Assembly: GCF_031624495.1 (NCBI RefSeq)
Contig: NZ_JAMQOP010000001.1
Span: 1,736,001-1,800,000, forward strand
Direction: 5' to 3'
Source: Halogeometricum sp. S1BR25-6
GTDB lineage: Archaea > Halobacteriota > Halobacteria > Halobacteriales > Haloferacaceae
Length of the DNA: 64,000 nucleotides
In this document: positions 45,209 through 54,608 of the stretch, one piece after another
Numbering within the stretch: the stretch's first letter is position 1
Layout of the letters: each line of letters starts with the position of its first letter
Translations under genes and position numbers: made by a program
Notes under the pieces: model-generated
What the model was told of the DNA's origin: nothing
Database searches by the model: none
Seen by the model: only the letters and a program-made list of their open reading frames with translations

Positions 45209-46241
45209 CGGCGGTTCCGAGGGGAACGGCGAGAGCGATATCGGCACCGCGAACACGATGCGCGGACGGGCGGACGAGAGCAGGGTGAAGATCAAGTTCC
45301 TCCTCCAGGCGAATCGGCTGGTCGTGACCGGCGTGCTGGCGCTGTTCATCTTCGTCGGCTTCATCGGCTTCAGCGTCTTCCTCGCGCCACCGCTGGACGC
45401 CGAGATAACGTCGGCCGACACGATAGAGACCATCTTCTCGACGATGATCAGCGTGCTCGTCACCGGGACGACGCTCGTCATCACCATCAACCAACTCGTG
45501 CTGTCGCAGGAGAACGGTCCGCTGGGGGACCAGCGCGAACGGATGAGCGACGCGATGGATTTTCGCACGTACGCGAAGGACCTGCTCGGACAGTCGGTGC
45601 CGGCCGACCCCTCGGCGTTCCTCCAAGCGCTCGTCCGCGAGACGGAGCGACGGAGCGAGGTGGTCGACCGACTCGCCGCCGAGGGCGACGACGAGGAACT
45701 GCGCGAACAGGTGACGGAGTTCGTCGACAGCATCCACGGCAACGCCCAAGAAGTCGAAGACGAGTTGGACGGCGCCTCCTTCGGAACGTTCGACGTACTG
45801 TTCGCCGCGCTCAACTTCAACTACTCGTGGAAGATATACCAGGTCGAGCGCATCACCGGCGAGTTCGACGACTCGCTCACCGACGACCAGAGGCGGGCGT
45901 TCGAGGACCTCCGAACCTCCCTCTCGATGTTCGGCCCGGCCCGCGAGCACATCAAGACGCTGTACTTCCAGTGGGCGCTGGTCAACCTCTCGCAGTACAT
46001 CCTCTACGTCGCGGTGCCCGCCCTCCTCGTCGCCGGCGTGATGCTCACGTTCGTCGGCGCGGAGACGTTCGGGTCGACGCAGTTCCTCGACGTGCCCGTC
46101 ATCACGTGGGTCGTGAGCGGGGCGTTCACCCTGACGCTGATTCCGTTCCTGCTCTTTACCTCCTACATCCTCCGCATCGCTACGGTCGCAAAGCGGACGC
46201 TCGCCATCGGTCCACTCGTCCTCCGCGACTCCCAGCGGTAG
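45201..46241 (+). CDS. Haloarchaeal four-helix membrane protein
   Basis: A 346-residue protein with an acidic N-terminal tail, two hydrophobic helices at about 35-62 and 83-105, a long hydrophilic, mostly helical domain (about 110-235, with QALVRETERRSEVVDRLA), and two further helices at about 255-280 and 290-315. I do not recognise the family. ATG 45201 or the adjacent GTG 45198 are both possible; both overlap the DUF4177-like gene. A T6 tract follows at 46265-46270. It may form a channel or a membrane scaffold, but this is a guess. Confidence 0.65.
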   Translation: MSDGGSEGNGESDIGTANTMRGRADESRVKIKFLLQANRLVVTGVLALFIFVGFIGFSVFLAPPLDAEITSADTIETIFSTMISVLVTGTTLVITINQLVLSQENGPLGDQRERMSDAMDFRTYAKDLLGQSVPADPSAFLQALVRETERRSEVVDRLAAEGDDEELREQVTEFVDSIHGNAQEVEDELDGASFGTFDVLFAALNFNYSWKIYQVERITGEFDDSLTDDQRRAFEDLRTSLSMFGPAREHIKTLYFQWALVNLSQYILYVAVPALLVAGVMLTFVGAETFGSTQFLDVPVITWVVSGAFTLTLIPFLLFTSYILRIATVAKRTLAIGPLVLRDSQR

Positions 46242-46264
46242 CCGCCGCCGGCTCCGCGAGCGAA

Positions 46265-46270
46265 TTTTTT
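46265..46270 (+). terminator. Short T-tract after the membrane protein operon
   Basis: T6 tract 24 nt after the stop at 46241, usable as an archaeal terminator. It partly overlaps the DtxR-like box at 46269-46282 that precedes the next gene. Confidence 0.35.
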
Positions 46271-46282
46271 CGGCACACCTAA
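46269..46282 (+). promoter_or_regulatory. Weak DtxR-type (iron) box before the GT2 gene
   Basis: TTCGGCACACCTAA matches TTAGG-N4-CCTAA at nine of ten half-site positions (C for A in the left half). It ends 24 nt before the GT2 ATG at 46307. Much better copies lie upstream of two other operons in the adjacent locus, which makes this one worth noting, but a single 14-bp near-match could occur by chance. Confidence 0.35.
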
Positions 46283-46306
46283 AACACTCGGCGCCGAGTC
46301 GCGAGT

Positions 46307-47008
46307 ATGAGCGAGCGAACGTACGGTCTCGACGACGTGAGCGTCGTCATGGGGGCGTACAACGAGGTGGAGGCCATCGAGTCGGTCCTCGCGGACGTCG
46401 ACGCCGCGACCGACGGGAGAGCGGAAGTGGTCGTCGTCGATAGCTCCGACGACGGCACCGCCGCCGTCGCCCGCGACCGCGGCGCGACGGTCGTGAAACA
46501 ACCCCCGAAGGGGTACGGCGCGGCGGTCGAACGGGCGTTGCGCGAGGCGTCGAATCCGGTTCGAATCACGACGGACTGCGACGGGACGTACCCGATGGAC
46601 CGCATCCCCGACTTCCTCGAACTGGTGAACGAGGGGTACGACGTGGTGAGCGGCGACCGACTGTACCACGGGGCCGAGGCGATGCCGGCGCTGAACCGCC
46701 TCGGCAACCGCGCCTTCGCGGCCATCGCGAGCCTCCTCTCCGGCGACCGACTGTACGACGTGACGACCGGCATGCGCGCCTACCACGAGGACGTCGTCGA
46801 GTCGATTCGCTGGACGGAGAACACGGGGCTGTCCGCCGAACTTCTCCTCCGACCGGCGATGCGGGGCTACCGGATTCGACAGGAACCAATCGACTACGCC
46901 GAGCGACTCGGGGAGACGAAACTCGACCCGTTCACCGGCGGCGGCGAGATAGCCGCCTCCATCCTCCGCGTCTGCGTCGAGGAGCGACGACGGCAACCGG
47001 GTCGGTGA
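46307..47008 (+). CDS. Family 2 glycosyltransferase (dolichyl-phosphate sugar transferase-like)
   Basis: GT2 family transferase of 233 residues resembling dolichol-phosphate mannosyl/glucosyltransferases. It has DDVSVVMGAYNEVEAI (nucleotide-binding start), VVDSSDDGTAA, the DxD-like TTDCDGTYPMDRIPDFLEL and a conserved GMRAYHEDVVESI. No C-terminal transmembrane helices are present, so it is the short soluble or peripheral form. Such enzymes load sugars on polyprenyl phosphate for GT-C enzymes, and a GT-C gene is convergent 10 nt away. Sugar and lipid acceptor are unknown. Confidence 0.85.
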   Translation: MSERTYGLDDVSVVMGAYNEVEAIESVLADVDAATDGRAEVVVVDSSDDGTAAVARDRGATVVKQPPKGYGAAVERALREASNPVRITTDCDGTYPMDRIPDFLELVNEGYDVVSGDRLYHGAEAMPALNRLGNRAFAAIASLLSGDRLYDVTTGMRAYHEDVVESIRWTENTGLSAELLLRPAMRGYRIRQEPIDYAERLGETKLDPFTGGGEIAASILRVCVEERRRQPGR

Positions 47009-47018
47009 GCGCCGGGCG

Positions 47019-49295
47019 CTACCCGTCCGCTGATTCGTTCGGCTCGTCCGCCCCGTCCGAGACCGCCGAGAGCGTCGCGTTCACCCCGACGCCCGACGGC
47101 GAATCGTCGACGGCGCGCGGGACGCACCGCGTCGGCACCGGACACCGTTCGACGGTCGGCGAGAGCGCGCGGACGCCCTCGCCGTCGGGTCGGTCGATGC
47201 GCTCGACGGGGAACACCACCTCGTAGCTGAACCCGCTGGCCGGACCGGTTTCGACGAACACCTCGACGAACACCTCGTCGTCGTCGGTCAGCGGGAGCGA
47301 GACGCTCGCGTTTCCTTCTTCCCCGCTCCCGGACGCGGGTTCGAGTCCCGGACCGGAGACGGTCAGTCGACCCGGAGCGGCCGCCGCGGACAGCGAAATC
47401 GACCCCTCGGCGTCGGTCGCGACGAGGTAGGTCGACCCGTCGTCGGCGTGCACCCTGACCGTCGCGCTCTCGGCGCCCTCGGGGAGGTCGAACGACGCGT
47501 CGAGGACGGCCCGTTCCCCCGAGACGCGGGAGACGGGAACGACGGCCGCGCGGACCGTCGAGTCGTCCGTGGGAACCCACGACCCGGCGTACACGTACCG
47601 GTGGAGGTCGCGGTCCGGGAACGCCGCGGCGACGGCGAGTTCGCGGGTGTCGCCCAGCGCGTACACCGTCCCGTCGTCGTAGTCGGCGTCGTTGCGGAGC
47701 GTCTGGAACGGGTGGTTCAGCCACGGTCCGTACGGCGTCGGGACGAACACCACGGCGTCTCCCTCGCCGGACGCGCCGACCGTCGGGGGGGACGACGAGA
47801 ACAGGGACGTCCCGGCCGCCGTCGACCCCTCGTCCGCGAGGGGGGCGTAGGCGGCGCGGTACTCTGCGGTCACGGCGGCGTCGCGGTCGGCCACCTCGTC
47901 GACGGCCGAGACGGCGACGGCGCCGCCGGCGGCGGCACAGACGACGAGGACGAGAGCGACGAAGGCGCGCCCCCGCCCGGCGTCGAGGAGGCGTCCGTCC
48001 CGGTCGGCGGCGCGCGCGGTGACCCCGCGCCGGAAGCGGTCCGCGGCGGCGACGAGGACGAGGGCGGCGAACACCGCCGTCGGGACGACGAGGTCGTAGT
48101 GGTAGTACGGGCCGAGGTAGTGGACGAGGCCGTCCGAGCCGTCTTCGAGGGCGCCGAGGACGTTGTAGTTCCCCCAGAAGGCGACGTTGCCGGCGGCGAC
48201 GGTGAGGTACGTCGCCGCGAGGAGGCCGGGGCGGACGCGGCCTCCGGGGACGACCGAACGGCCGAGGAGGGCGAGGGCGACGCCGAGGGCCGCGAGGACG
48301 GTGCCGACCCGTCCGGCGACGACCCACTCGGAGAACAGGTCCGCGAGGACGAGCGCGTTCGCGCGGACGCCGAGTTCGGGGGTGTACGCCACCTCGTGAC
48401 CGAGGATAGCCCGGCGGCCGAAGCCGAGGCCGTCGGAGGGGGCGAAGGCGAGGTAGGGAAACACGAGCGGGTCCCCCGTGACGACGGCGTTGTAACCGAG
48501 GGCGGCGAGCACGCCGGCGGTTCCGCCGGCCGCGGTGACGAGGCGGCGGGCGAGCAGCGAGCGGTCGAGACGGCCCCGCCGAACCGATCCGAGGAGCGTG
48601 ACTCCGGCGTGCGCGACGAAGGGGAGTGCGAACAGCACGGCGGTGTACGGCCGCGAGAAGAAGGCGGCTCCGACGGCGAGGCCGGCGGCCGCCGCGTCGC
48701 GGAGCGTCCCCCGCCGTTCGCCCCGGAGGTAGGCGACGGCGAACGCGACGTTCAGCGCCGTCGTCAGCGCGTACGGCAGGTAGACGCCGGAGTGGACGAC
48801 GAACAGGGGGGTGAGGAGGAGGAGGGCCCCCGCGAGGGCGCCGACGCGGGCGTCGAACAGTTCCCGGCCGAGGGCGACGACGCCCGCGACGAGGCCGGCG
48901 GCGACGCCCGCGAGCGCCAGCGGGTAGCCGCCGAGCGCCTTCCCGAGGGCGAAGACGGCCGCGGGCACCGGGGCGTACTTCGAGTACAGCCCCCGGTCGC
49001 TCTCGACGAAGAACCACGGTCGGAACGCCTCCTCGACGGGCGGGCGGAGGAACAGTCGGCCGTGCAGGAGGAGTTCCGCCTGCTGGAGGTACACCCCTTC
49101 GTCGTGGTTCAGCGAGCGGTACGGAAACAGTTCCGCCGCGACGAGGAGGGCGACGGCGGCGGCGAGGAGTGCGAGACAGAGCGCGGCGAGTCGGCCCCGG
49201 TCGACCGAGTCGACCGAGCTGAGCGCGGAGCGGAGGCGGGAGGGCGCGGGGTGCTCCGTTGTCGGCCCGTCGGCGTCGGTCGAGTCGTCGGACAT
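47019..49295 (-). CDS. GT-C membrane glycosyltransferase, family 39-like
   Basis: Large membrane protein (758 residues, about 10-11 helices) with the GT-C signature: an acidic motif in the first extracytoplasmic loop (SLNHDEGVYLQQAELLLHG, residues about 64-82) and many Ala/Leu-rich helices, then an extracytoplasmic C-terminal domain of about 290 residues. Such ArnT/PMT-like enzymes use a lipid-linked sugar to glycosylate lipids or proteins outside the membrane. The start lies 1 nt after the ABC ATPase stop, so it is the last gene of the iron transporter operon. Confidence 0.8.
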   Translation of the reverse strand: MSDDSTDADGPTTEHPAPSRLRSALSSVDSVDRGRLAALCLALLAAAVALLVAAELFPYRSLNHDEGVYLQQAELLLHGRLFLRPPVEEAFRPWFFVESDRGLYSKYAPVPAAVFALGKALGGYPLALAGVAAGLVAGVVALGRELFDARVGALAGALLLLTPLFVVHSGVYLPYALTTALNVAFAVAYLRGERRGTLRDAAAAGLAVGAAFFSRPYTAVLFALPFVAHAGVTLLGSVRRGRLDRSLLARRLVTAAGGTAGVLAALGYNAVVTGDPLVFPYLAFAPSDGLGFGRRAILGHEVAYTPELGVRANALVLADLFSEWVVAGRVGTVLAALGVALALLGRSVVPGGRVRPGLLAATYLTVAAGNVAFWGNYNVLGALEDGSDGLVHYLGPYYHYDLVVPTAVFAALVLVAAADRFRRGVTARAADRDGRLLDAGRGRAFVALVLVVCAAAGGAVAVSAVDEVADRDAAVTAEYRAAYAPLADEGSTAAGTSLFSSSPPTVGASGEGDAVVFVPTPYGPWLNHPFQTLRNDADYDDGTVYALGDTRELAVAAAFPDRDLHRYVYAGSWVPTDDSTVRAAVVPVSRVSGERAVLDASFDLPEGAESATVRVHADDGSTYLVATDAEGSISLSAAAAPGRLTVSGPGLEPASGSGEEGNASVSLPLTDDDEVFVEVFVETGPASGFSYEVVFPVERIDRPDGEGVRALSPTVERCPVPTRCVPRAVDDSPSGVGVNATLSAVSDGADEPNESADG

Positions 49296-49296
49296 C

Positions 49297-50532
49297 TCAC
49301 TCGGCGGGGTACCACGCGAGGGCGTGGTCCGCCACGAGCGTCACGGCGACCGGTTCGCCGACGTCGAACTCCTCGGTGTGGTTGTGGAGGCAGCGGACGA
49401 CGGTGCCGTCGTGGAGGCGGATGTGGTAGACGAACGAGGGGCCGGTGTACTGCCGGCGGACGACGACGCCGTCGGCGTCGCCCTCGGGGGCGGGCGTCGC
49501 CCGCAGGTCGTCGGGGCGGACCAGCACGTCGACGTCGCTACCGACGTAGCCGTCTCCGAGGCCCGCCAGCAGGTCGCTGTCGTACGACCCGATAGCCGTC
49601 TCCACGGCCTCGCCGGTCACCGACGCCGGGAGGAAACTCGCCTGTCCGAGGAAGGAGGCGACGAACCGCGAGGTGGGGTTCTCGAACACCTCGCCGGGCG
49701 AGCCGACCTGTTCGACCCGGCCGTCGTTGACGACGGCGACCCGGTCGGAGATGGACAGCGCCTCCTCCTGGTCGTGCGTGACGGAGACGGCCGTGACGCC
49801 CGCCTCCTCCAAGATTCGTTTGACCTCCTCGCGCATCCGCACGCGGAGGCTCACGTCGAGGTTCGAGAACGGTTCGTCGAGCAGGAGGACGTCGGGTTCG
49901 GGCGCCAGGGAGCGCGCGAGGGCGACCCGCTGGCGCTGCCCGCCCGAGAGGTCCGCCGGCGAGCGGTCGCCGTACTCGCCGAGTCCCACCAGTTCGAGCA
50001 GGTCGGAGACGCGGCGCTCCGCCTCCGCGGAGTCGGGGTCGTCCAGTCCGAAGGCGACGTTCTCCGCGACGCTGAGGTGGGGGAACAGCGCGAACTCCTG
50101 AAAGACCAACCCGACGTCGCGGTCCTCGGGGGGCGTCGGGGCGCCCTCGCCGTCGACCACGTCGCCGCCGACGGCGATGGTGCCCTCCGAAGCCGTCTCC
50201 AGACCGGCGATCATGCGCAGCGTCGTCGTCTTCCCGCATCCGGAGGGACCGAGCAGCGTGACGAGGTCGCCCTCTCTGACGGTCAGGTCGAGGCCCGAGA
50301 CGGCCGTCTCCGAGCCGTAGCGTTTCACGACGCCGTCCAGTTCGAGGACGACGTCCGCCTCGGGGTCGTCGGCCGCGGCCGTCTCCGAGGCGACGGCCAG
50401 GTCCTTCTGCGCGCCGACGGCGGCGCCGCCGTCGGCCGTCAGAGTCGGGTCCGACGCGGATGCGTCGGCGCCGCTCTCGGTGCTGTTCCGCCGCGCCTTC
50501 TCGCCGTCCGTGGTGGGTGTGTCCTCACGCAT
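49297..50532 (-). CDS. fbpC: Ferric iron ABC transporter, ATP-binding protein
   Basis: ABC ATPase of 411 residues. Walker A is GPSGCGKTTTLRM (about 95-107), signature DLSGGQRQRVALARS (about 196-210), Walker B VLLLDEPFSNLD (about 217-228), and an H-loop follows (THDQEEAL). A TOBE-like C-terminal domain (about 300-410, VVRRQYTGPSFVYHIRLHDG) is typical of FbpC/PotA-type importers. The first 60 residues are an acidic low-complexity extension. It overlaps the permease gene by 8 nt upstream and abuts the GT-C gene downstream. The iron substrate is inferred from the binding protein and the operon's DtxR box. Confidence 0.9.
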   Translation of the reverse strand: MREDTPTTDGEKARRNSTESGADASASDPTLTADGGAAVGAQKDLAVASETAAADDPEADVVLELDGVVKRYGSETAVSGLDLTVREGDLVTLLGPSGCGKTTTLRMIAGLETASEGTIAVGGDVVDGEGAPTPPEDRDVGLVFQEFALFPHLSVAENVAFGLDDPDSAEAERRVSDLLELVGLGEYGDRSPADLSGGQRQRVALARSLAPEPDVLLLDEPFSNLDVSLRVRMREEVKRILEEAGVTAVSVTHDQEEALSISDRVAVVNDGRVEQVGSPGEVFENPTSRFVASFLGQASFLPASVTGEAVETAIGSYDSDLLAGLGDGYVGSDVDVLVRPDDLRATPAPEGDADGVVVRRQYTGPSFVYHIRLHDGTVVRCLHNHTEEFDVGEPVAVTLVADHALAWYPAE

Positions 50533-52177
50533 CGTCGCGTCCTCCGCTGAGCAGCGGGATCATCGAGAGACCGGAGACGGCGACCAGGACCAGCGCCGGC
50601 AGCGCGGCCCGGCCGTAGTAGCCGGCCTCTTGAACTCGCCAGATGTAGGTCACAACGGTTGTAAACCCTGTCGGATGGAGGATGAGCGTCGTGTCGAGTT
50701 CCTTCATCGTCGTGAGGAACACGAGCGCCGCGCCCGCGAGCAGCCCCGGCGAGATGAGCGGGAGCGTCACCCGGCGGAACGCGCGCCGCGGCGACGCCCC
50801 GAGCAACCGGGCCGCGCCGACGAGGTCGCGGTCCACGCCGAGCACCGACGACCGGGTGGAGCCGACGGCCTGCGGGAGAAAGCGGACGACGTAGGCGAAG
50901 ACCAACAGGGGAAGCGACTGGTAGACGAGTTGGGCTGCCGTCGGGGCGACGGCGTCGCGGAGCCACTGGCTGGAGAAGAACACGAGCGCCAGCCCCAAGA
51001 CGACGCCCGGCATCGCGTAGCCGAGGTACGTCGCCCGCTCGACCAGCGCGGCGAACGGCGACTCCGAGCGTCCCGCGTAGTAGGCGACCGGCAGGGCGAA
51101 CAGCACCGTCACCCCGGCGGTCAGCGCGGCGGCGTACACCGAGTTGGCCGCGAACGCGGGCTGGAACGCGAGGCCGCCGCCGCTGTAGCCGGGACCCGAG
51201 CGGACGAGCCACATCGTGAGGATGCCGACCGGGAGCGCAAGCGTGAACAGGCTCACTGCCCCGACGGCCGCGGCGGCGACCCAGCGCAGGCGGCCGAGCG
51301 AGACCACCGTCTCGACCGACGAGGGCGTCCCGTAGCCGGCGGCGGCGTCGCCGCTGACGCGCGATTCGAGGGCGAGGATGACGGCGGTGACGGCGAGCAG
51401 TTGTATCGACAGCAGCGTCGCGTTCGCCCGTCCGACGCCGAAGCTGTTCAGTTCGACGTAGATGACGCGCGTGAACACGTCGTAGCGCATGATTGCGGGG
51501 GTTCCGAAGTCCGAGAGCGTGTACAGCGCGACGAGCAGCGCCCCGGCCGTCACTCCGGGCGCTATCTGCGGCAGGATGACGCGGCGGAACGCCTCGGGAT
51601 AGGTGTGGTTCAGCGTCCGGGCGGCCTCCAACTGCCTCGCGTCGAACGACAGCAGCGAGGCGCGCGTGGTGAGAAAGACGTAGGGGTACGTGAAGAGCGT
51701 CAGCACGAGCGCCGTCCCGCCGAGGCCGTAGACGGTGGGAATCGTGATACCGAGCGGCGCGAGCAGGTCGGCGAGCGCGCCGCTGGGACCGAACGCCGAG
51801 ACGTACGCGAACGCGCCGATGTAGCTCGGAACGACCAGCGGCAAGGCGGCCAAGACCGTCCACAGCCGTCGGAACGGGAGGTCCGTCTGCACCGTCAGCA
51901 CCGCGAGCGGGACGCCGAGCACGACGGAGGCAGCGGTGACGACGGTGGTGAGGACGAGGCTGTTGACGAGCACCGTCGTCGCCGTCCCGGAGGTGAGAAG
52001 CGAGACGGCGGCGTCGACGTCGAGCGACGAGGCGCTGACGAGCAGCCACACCAGCGGCGACAGCACCGCGGCGGCGACGGCGGCGGCGAGGACGACGACG
52101 GCCGTTCCGGGTTCGTCGTCGCCGGCGCCGCCGTCCAGCAGTCGGCGGACGCGGCCGAACCCCCCGCCCGGCGCCAT
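50525..52177 (-). CDS. fbpB: Ferric iron ABC transporter, permease
   Basis: Fused permease of 550 residues with two six-helix BPD_transp_1 halves. The coupling-helix EAA-like loops are EAARTLNHTYPEAFRRVILP (about 185-204) and VGAARLLGASPRRAFRRVTLP (about 452-472). This arrangement is typical of FbpB/SfuB iron(III) importers, where one polypeptide provides both halves. Its gene overlaps the ATPase gene by 8 nt and follows the binding protein gene by 15 nt, so subunits should be made together. Confidence 0.9.
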   Translation of the reverse strand: MAPGGGFGRVRRLLDGGAGDDEPGTAVVVLAAAVAAAVLSPLVWLLVSASSLDVDAAVSLLTSGTATTVLVNSLVLTTVVTAASVVLGVPLAVLTVQTDLPFRRLWTVLAALPLVVPSYIGAFAYVSAFGPSGALADLLAPLGITIPTVYGLGGTALVLTLFTYPYVFLTTRASLLSFDARQLEAARTLNHTYPEAFRRVILPQIAPGVTAGALLVALYTLSDFGTPAIMRYDVFTRVIYVELNSFGVGRANATLLSIQLLAVTAVILALESRVSGDAAAGYGTPSSVETVVSLGRLRWVAAAAVGAVSLFTLALPVGILTMWLVRSGPGYSGGGLAFQPAFAANSVYAAALTAGVTVLFALPVAYYAGRSESPFAALVERATYLGYAMPGVVLGLALVFFSSQWLRDAVAPTAAQLVYQSLPLLVFAYVVRFLPQAVGSTRSSVLGVDRDLVGAARLLGASPRRAFRRVTLPLISPGLLAGAALVFLTTMKELDTTLILHPTGFTTVVTYIWRVQEAGYYGRAALPALVLVAVSGLSMIPLLSGGRDDA

Positions 52178-52192
52178 CTCAGGGCGCCCCCA

Positions 52193-53371
52193 TCAGAGCA
52201 CTCCCACGTCCCGCATCAGCGTCAGCGTCGGCTGAATCTCCGAAAGACGGCTGAGGTCGATGCTCGGAGGGTTCAGTTCGTCGATGGTGGGGAGACCACC
52301 GACGGGCGGGACGTCCGGAACCATCGGGTAGGCGTACGTCCGCGTGGCGAAGAACTCCTGGGCCTCCGACGACAGCAGGTGGCGGACGAACGTGAACGCG
52401 AGTTCCTGGTTCCCGCTGGCCGAGAGCACCTCCGCGCCGGCGGCGTTGATGAGTGCGCCGGCGTCGCCGCTGGTGAACGCCAGGTCGAGAGGTGCGTTCG
52501 GACGCGCGGCCTGCACCCGAAGGGCGTAGTAGTGGTTCGCGAACCCGGCGTTGAGTTCGCCGTCGGCGACGGCGTTGGAGACGAGGAACTCGTTGTTGTA
52601 CTCGGTGACGCCCGCCTCCAGCATCCCCCGAAGCCACTGGCGCGTGGCGTCGGGACCCTCGATGAGGCGCATCGCCGTGACGAACGCCTGGAAGGCGCCG
52701 TACGTCGGCGCCCACCCCATCGCCCCCGCGAGCGCCTCGGATTCGGGGAACTGCATCACGCTGTCGGGCACGTCTCCCTCGGACAGCGCCGAGGTGTTGT
52801 ACGGGACGGCGCGGGCGCGCCCGGCGACGCCGACCCACAGATTCTCGGGGTGGAACTCCTCGGGCACCGGGTCGACGACGTCGGAGGGGAGTTCCGCGGT
52901 GAGTCCGCGGTTGGCGACGGCCGCCAGCGACCCGGCGTCGACCGACCAGAACACGTCGGCAGGCGACGCCGACCCCTCGTTGATGAGCGTGTTCGCCGCG
53001 TCGGACGTTCCGGACTCGCGCGCGTTGTAACTGAAGTCGTCGTATATCCGCTCGAACCGGGCCAAGAGGTCGCGGTAGAGGCCGCCCTCGCCGCCGCCGA
53101 GGTAGATGGTCAACTCGCCGCTGAGGTCCGGCAGGTCGGCGATGGGCGTGCCGCCGACGTCGCCGCGGCCCTCCGCGAGGGGACCGGAGCCGCGGAACTC
53201 GCCGAAGGAGTCTCCGGTCCCCCCGGCGGTTCCGTTCGCGGTGCCGTCGGTGCCGGTGCCGGTCTGCTCGCTCTCGTCCCCGGTGAACCCGCCGCACCCG
53301 GCGAGACCCGAGAGACCCGCGGCGCCGAGTCCCGCGAGGACGCGGCGGCGGTTGTAACGTCGCTCAGTCAT
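52193..53371 (-). CDS. fbpA: Ferric iron-binding lipoprotein of ABC transporter
   Basis: Substrate-binding protein of 392 residues with a Tat lipoprotein signal (NRRRVLAGLGAAGLSGLAGC, lipobox Cys at about 25), a Thr/Gly-rich linker and a class II periplasmic-binding fold starting at GELTIYLGGG. The ANHYYALRV segment (about 270) carries the tyrosine pair that coordinates Fe(III) in FbpA-type proteins. Its ATG overlaps the 3' end of the upstream RGP-like gene by 8 nt. A thiamine- or other cation-binding relative is possible, but the YY pair and the DtxR-type box upstream of the operon support iron. Confidence 0.88.
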   Translation of the reverse strand: MTERRYNRRRVLAGLGAAGLSGLAGCGGFTGDESEQTGTGTDGTANGTAGGTGDSFGEFRGSGPLAEGRGDVGGTPIADLPDLSGELTIYLGGGEGGLYRDLLARFERIYDDFSYNARESGTSDAANTLINEGSASPADVFWSVDAGSLAAVANRGLTAELPSDVVDPVPEEFHPENLWVGVAGRARAVPYNTSALSEGDVPDSVMQFPESEALAGAMGWAPTYGAFQAFVTAMRLIEGPDATRQWLRGMLEAGVTEYNNEFLVSNAVADGELNAGFANHYYALRVQAARPNAPLDLAFTSGDAGALINAAGAEVLSASGNQELAFTFVRHLLSSEAQEFFATRTYAYPMVPDVPPVGGLPTIDELNPPSIDLSRLSEIQPTLTLMRDVGVL

Positions 53372-54536
53372 CGGCGACCACCGCCCCTTCCTCGGCGTCG
53401 ACCGGACGCGGTTCCAGCGCCGCCAGGCAGTCGAGCCAATCGCGCATGTACTCCCCGCAGTGGTTCAGGAACGCGCCGTTGTTCCACTCGGAGAAGTCCC
53501 CCTCCGCGAGGGCCTCGGCCATCGCGGCGAAGGCCTCCTCGAAGGAGTTGGCGTCGTCGCCGACGTCGTCGACGACGCGCCAGACGTGTTCGTTCAGTTC
53601 GAGGCCGGCGACTTCGTTCGCCAGGTCGTCGAACGTGGAGCGGGGGGCCTTGTTGTGCTCGCAGAGCGGACCGCCGTTGTAGACGCGCTTTCCGAGCACG
53701 TCGGCGGCGCGCTTGAGGAACAGTCCCGACCAGATGTCGTCGAAGCGGCCGACCGACCACTCGTTGTCGTCCATCGGCAGTTGGTAGAACGCCGGGACGA
53801 CCTCCCGGCGGAACGCGAGGTTCATCGAGCAGACGGTGAGATACTGCCCCTCGGCGGCGACGAAGTCGCGTTCGAAGTCGGCCGCTTCGGTCCGCGTCTC
53901 GGCCTGTCCCTGCAGGTCGCCGTCCATCAGGATGCGGACGGCGTCGAGGTCGGGGACGTTCGTCCAGAGTCCCTGGGAGGCGACGACGGAGTCGACGTTC
54001 TCCACGTCGGTCTCGACGTCCTCATCCATCGCGGCGTAGGGGTAGCCGCGCGGGTAGAGGTCGGTGTCGCTCTGGTAGAGGACGTTGACCCACGACTCGT
54101 CCGAGCGGACCGATTCCACCTCGCCCTCGTGGGCGAGGTTCGCCATGTGGGTGCCGAAGAAGTCCTCCTCGGCGTGCGGCAGCGTATCGTCGTCGATGAA
54201 CACGCCGTACTCGAAGCGGTCGTGCGCCCAGAGGTACAGCAGTCCGAACGACGTCTGCGCGTGACTCGCGGCGGGGACCAGGTGGTCGTACTCGACGATG
54301 CCGCGCGACTCGAACCACGCCTCGCGGGCGCTCCCGTCGAAGACGGCGCCGTCGACCCCTTCTTCGGCCAGCATCGCGCGCATGGCGTCGGCGTCGCAGA
54401 AGTCCTCCGTCACCAGAACGAAGAACAGTCGGTCGGTGTCGAAACCGTGCTCGCGAGCGTTAGCGACGTACTCGCGGACGCACTCGTACTCCCGAATCGT
54501 CGGAACGACGACGCAGATATCCTGCCGTGCACTCAT
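53364..54536 (-). CDS. Reversibly glycosylated polypeptide-like glycosyltransferase/mutase
   Basis: A 390-residue protein of the reversibly glycosylated polypeptide (RGP; alpha-1,4-glucan-protein synthase) family, which in plants are UDP-arabinopyranose mutases and self-glycosylating proteins. It has CVVVPTIREYECV at the start, FGVFIDDDT-like FEYGVFIDDDTLPHAEEDFF (about 122-141, DDD metal-binding) and WSVGRFDDIWSGLFLKRAAD (about 290-309), the conserved RGP core. No signal or membrane segments, so it acts in the cytoplasm. It is the first gene of the iron transporter operon and has a near-perfect DtxR-type box 17-30 nt upstream of its ATG. Confidence 0.8.
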   Translation of the reverse strand: MSARQDICVVVPTIREYECVREYVANAREHGFDTDRLFFVLVTEDFCDADAMRAMLAEEGVDGAVFDGSAREAWFESRGIVEYDHLVPAASHAQTSFGLLYLWAHDRFEYGVFIDDDTLPHAEEDFFGTHMANLAHEGEVESVRSDESWVNVLYQSDTDLYPRGYPYAAMDEDVETDVENVDSVVASQGLWTNVPDLDAVRILMDGDLQGQAETRTEAADFERDFVAAEGQYLTVCSMNLAFRREVVPAFYQLPMDDNEWSVGRFDDIWSGLFLKRAADVLGKRVYNGGPLCEHNKAPRSTFDDLANEVAGLELNEHVWRVVDDVGDDANSFEEAFAAMAEALAEGDFSEWNNGAFLNHCGEYMRDWLDCLAALEPRPVDAEEGAVVADD

Positions 54537-54552
54537 TGTGCGCAAGACGGGA

Positions 54553-54566
54553 TTAGGCTAACCTAA
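54553..54566 (-). promoter_or_regulatory. DtxR-type (iron) box before the RGP/iron transporter operon
   Basis: TTAGGCTAACCTAA, a near-perfect palindrome whose half-sites TTAGG/CCTAA match the DtxR/IdeR consensus. It lies 17-30 nt upstream of the ATG at 54536 and overlaps the putative TATA region (CTTTTAGG on the coding strand), so a bound repressor would block transcription-factor access. Haloarchaeal DtxR-family regulators (SirR, Idr) are the likely binders. Confidence 0.75.
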
Positions 54567-54608
54567 AAGTACCGGTGCGCGCTCGGCGGACCTGAGGAAC
54601 GGAGACAG

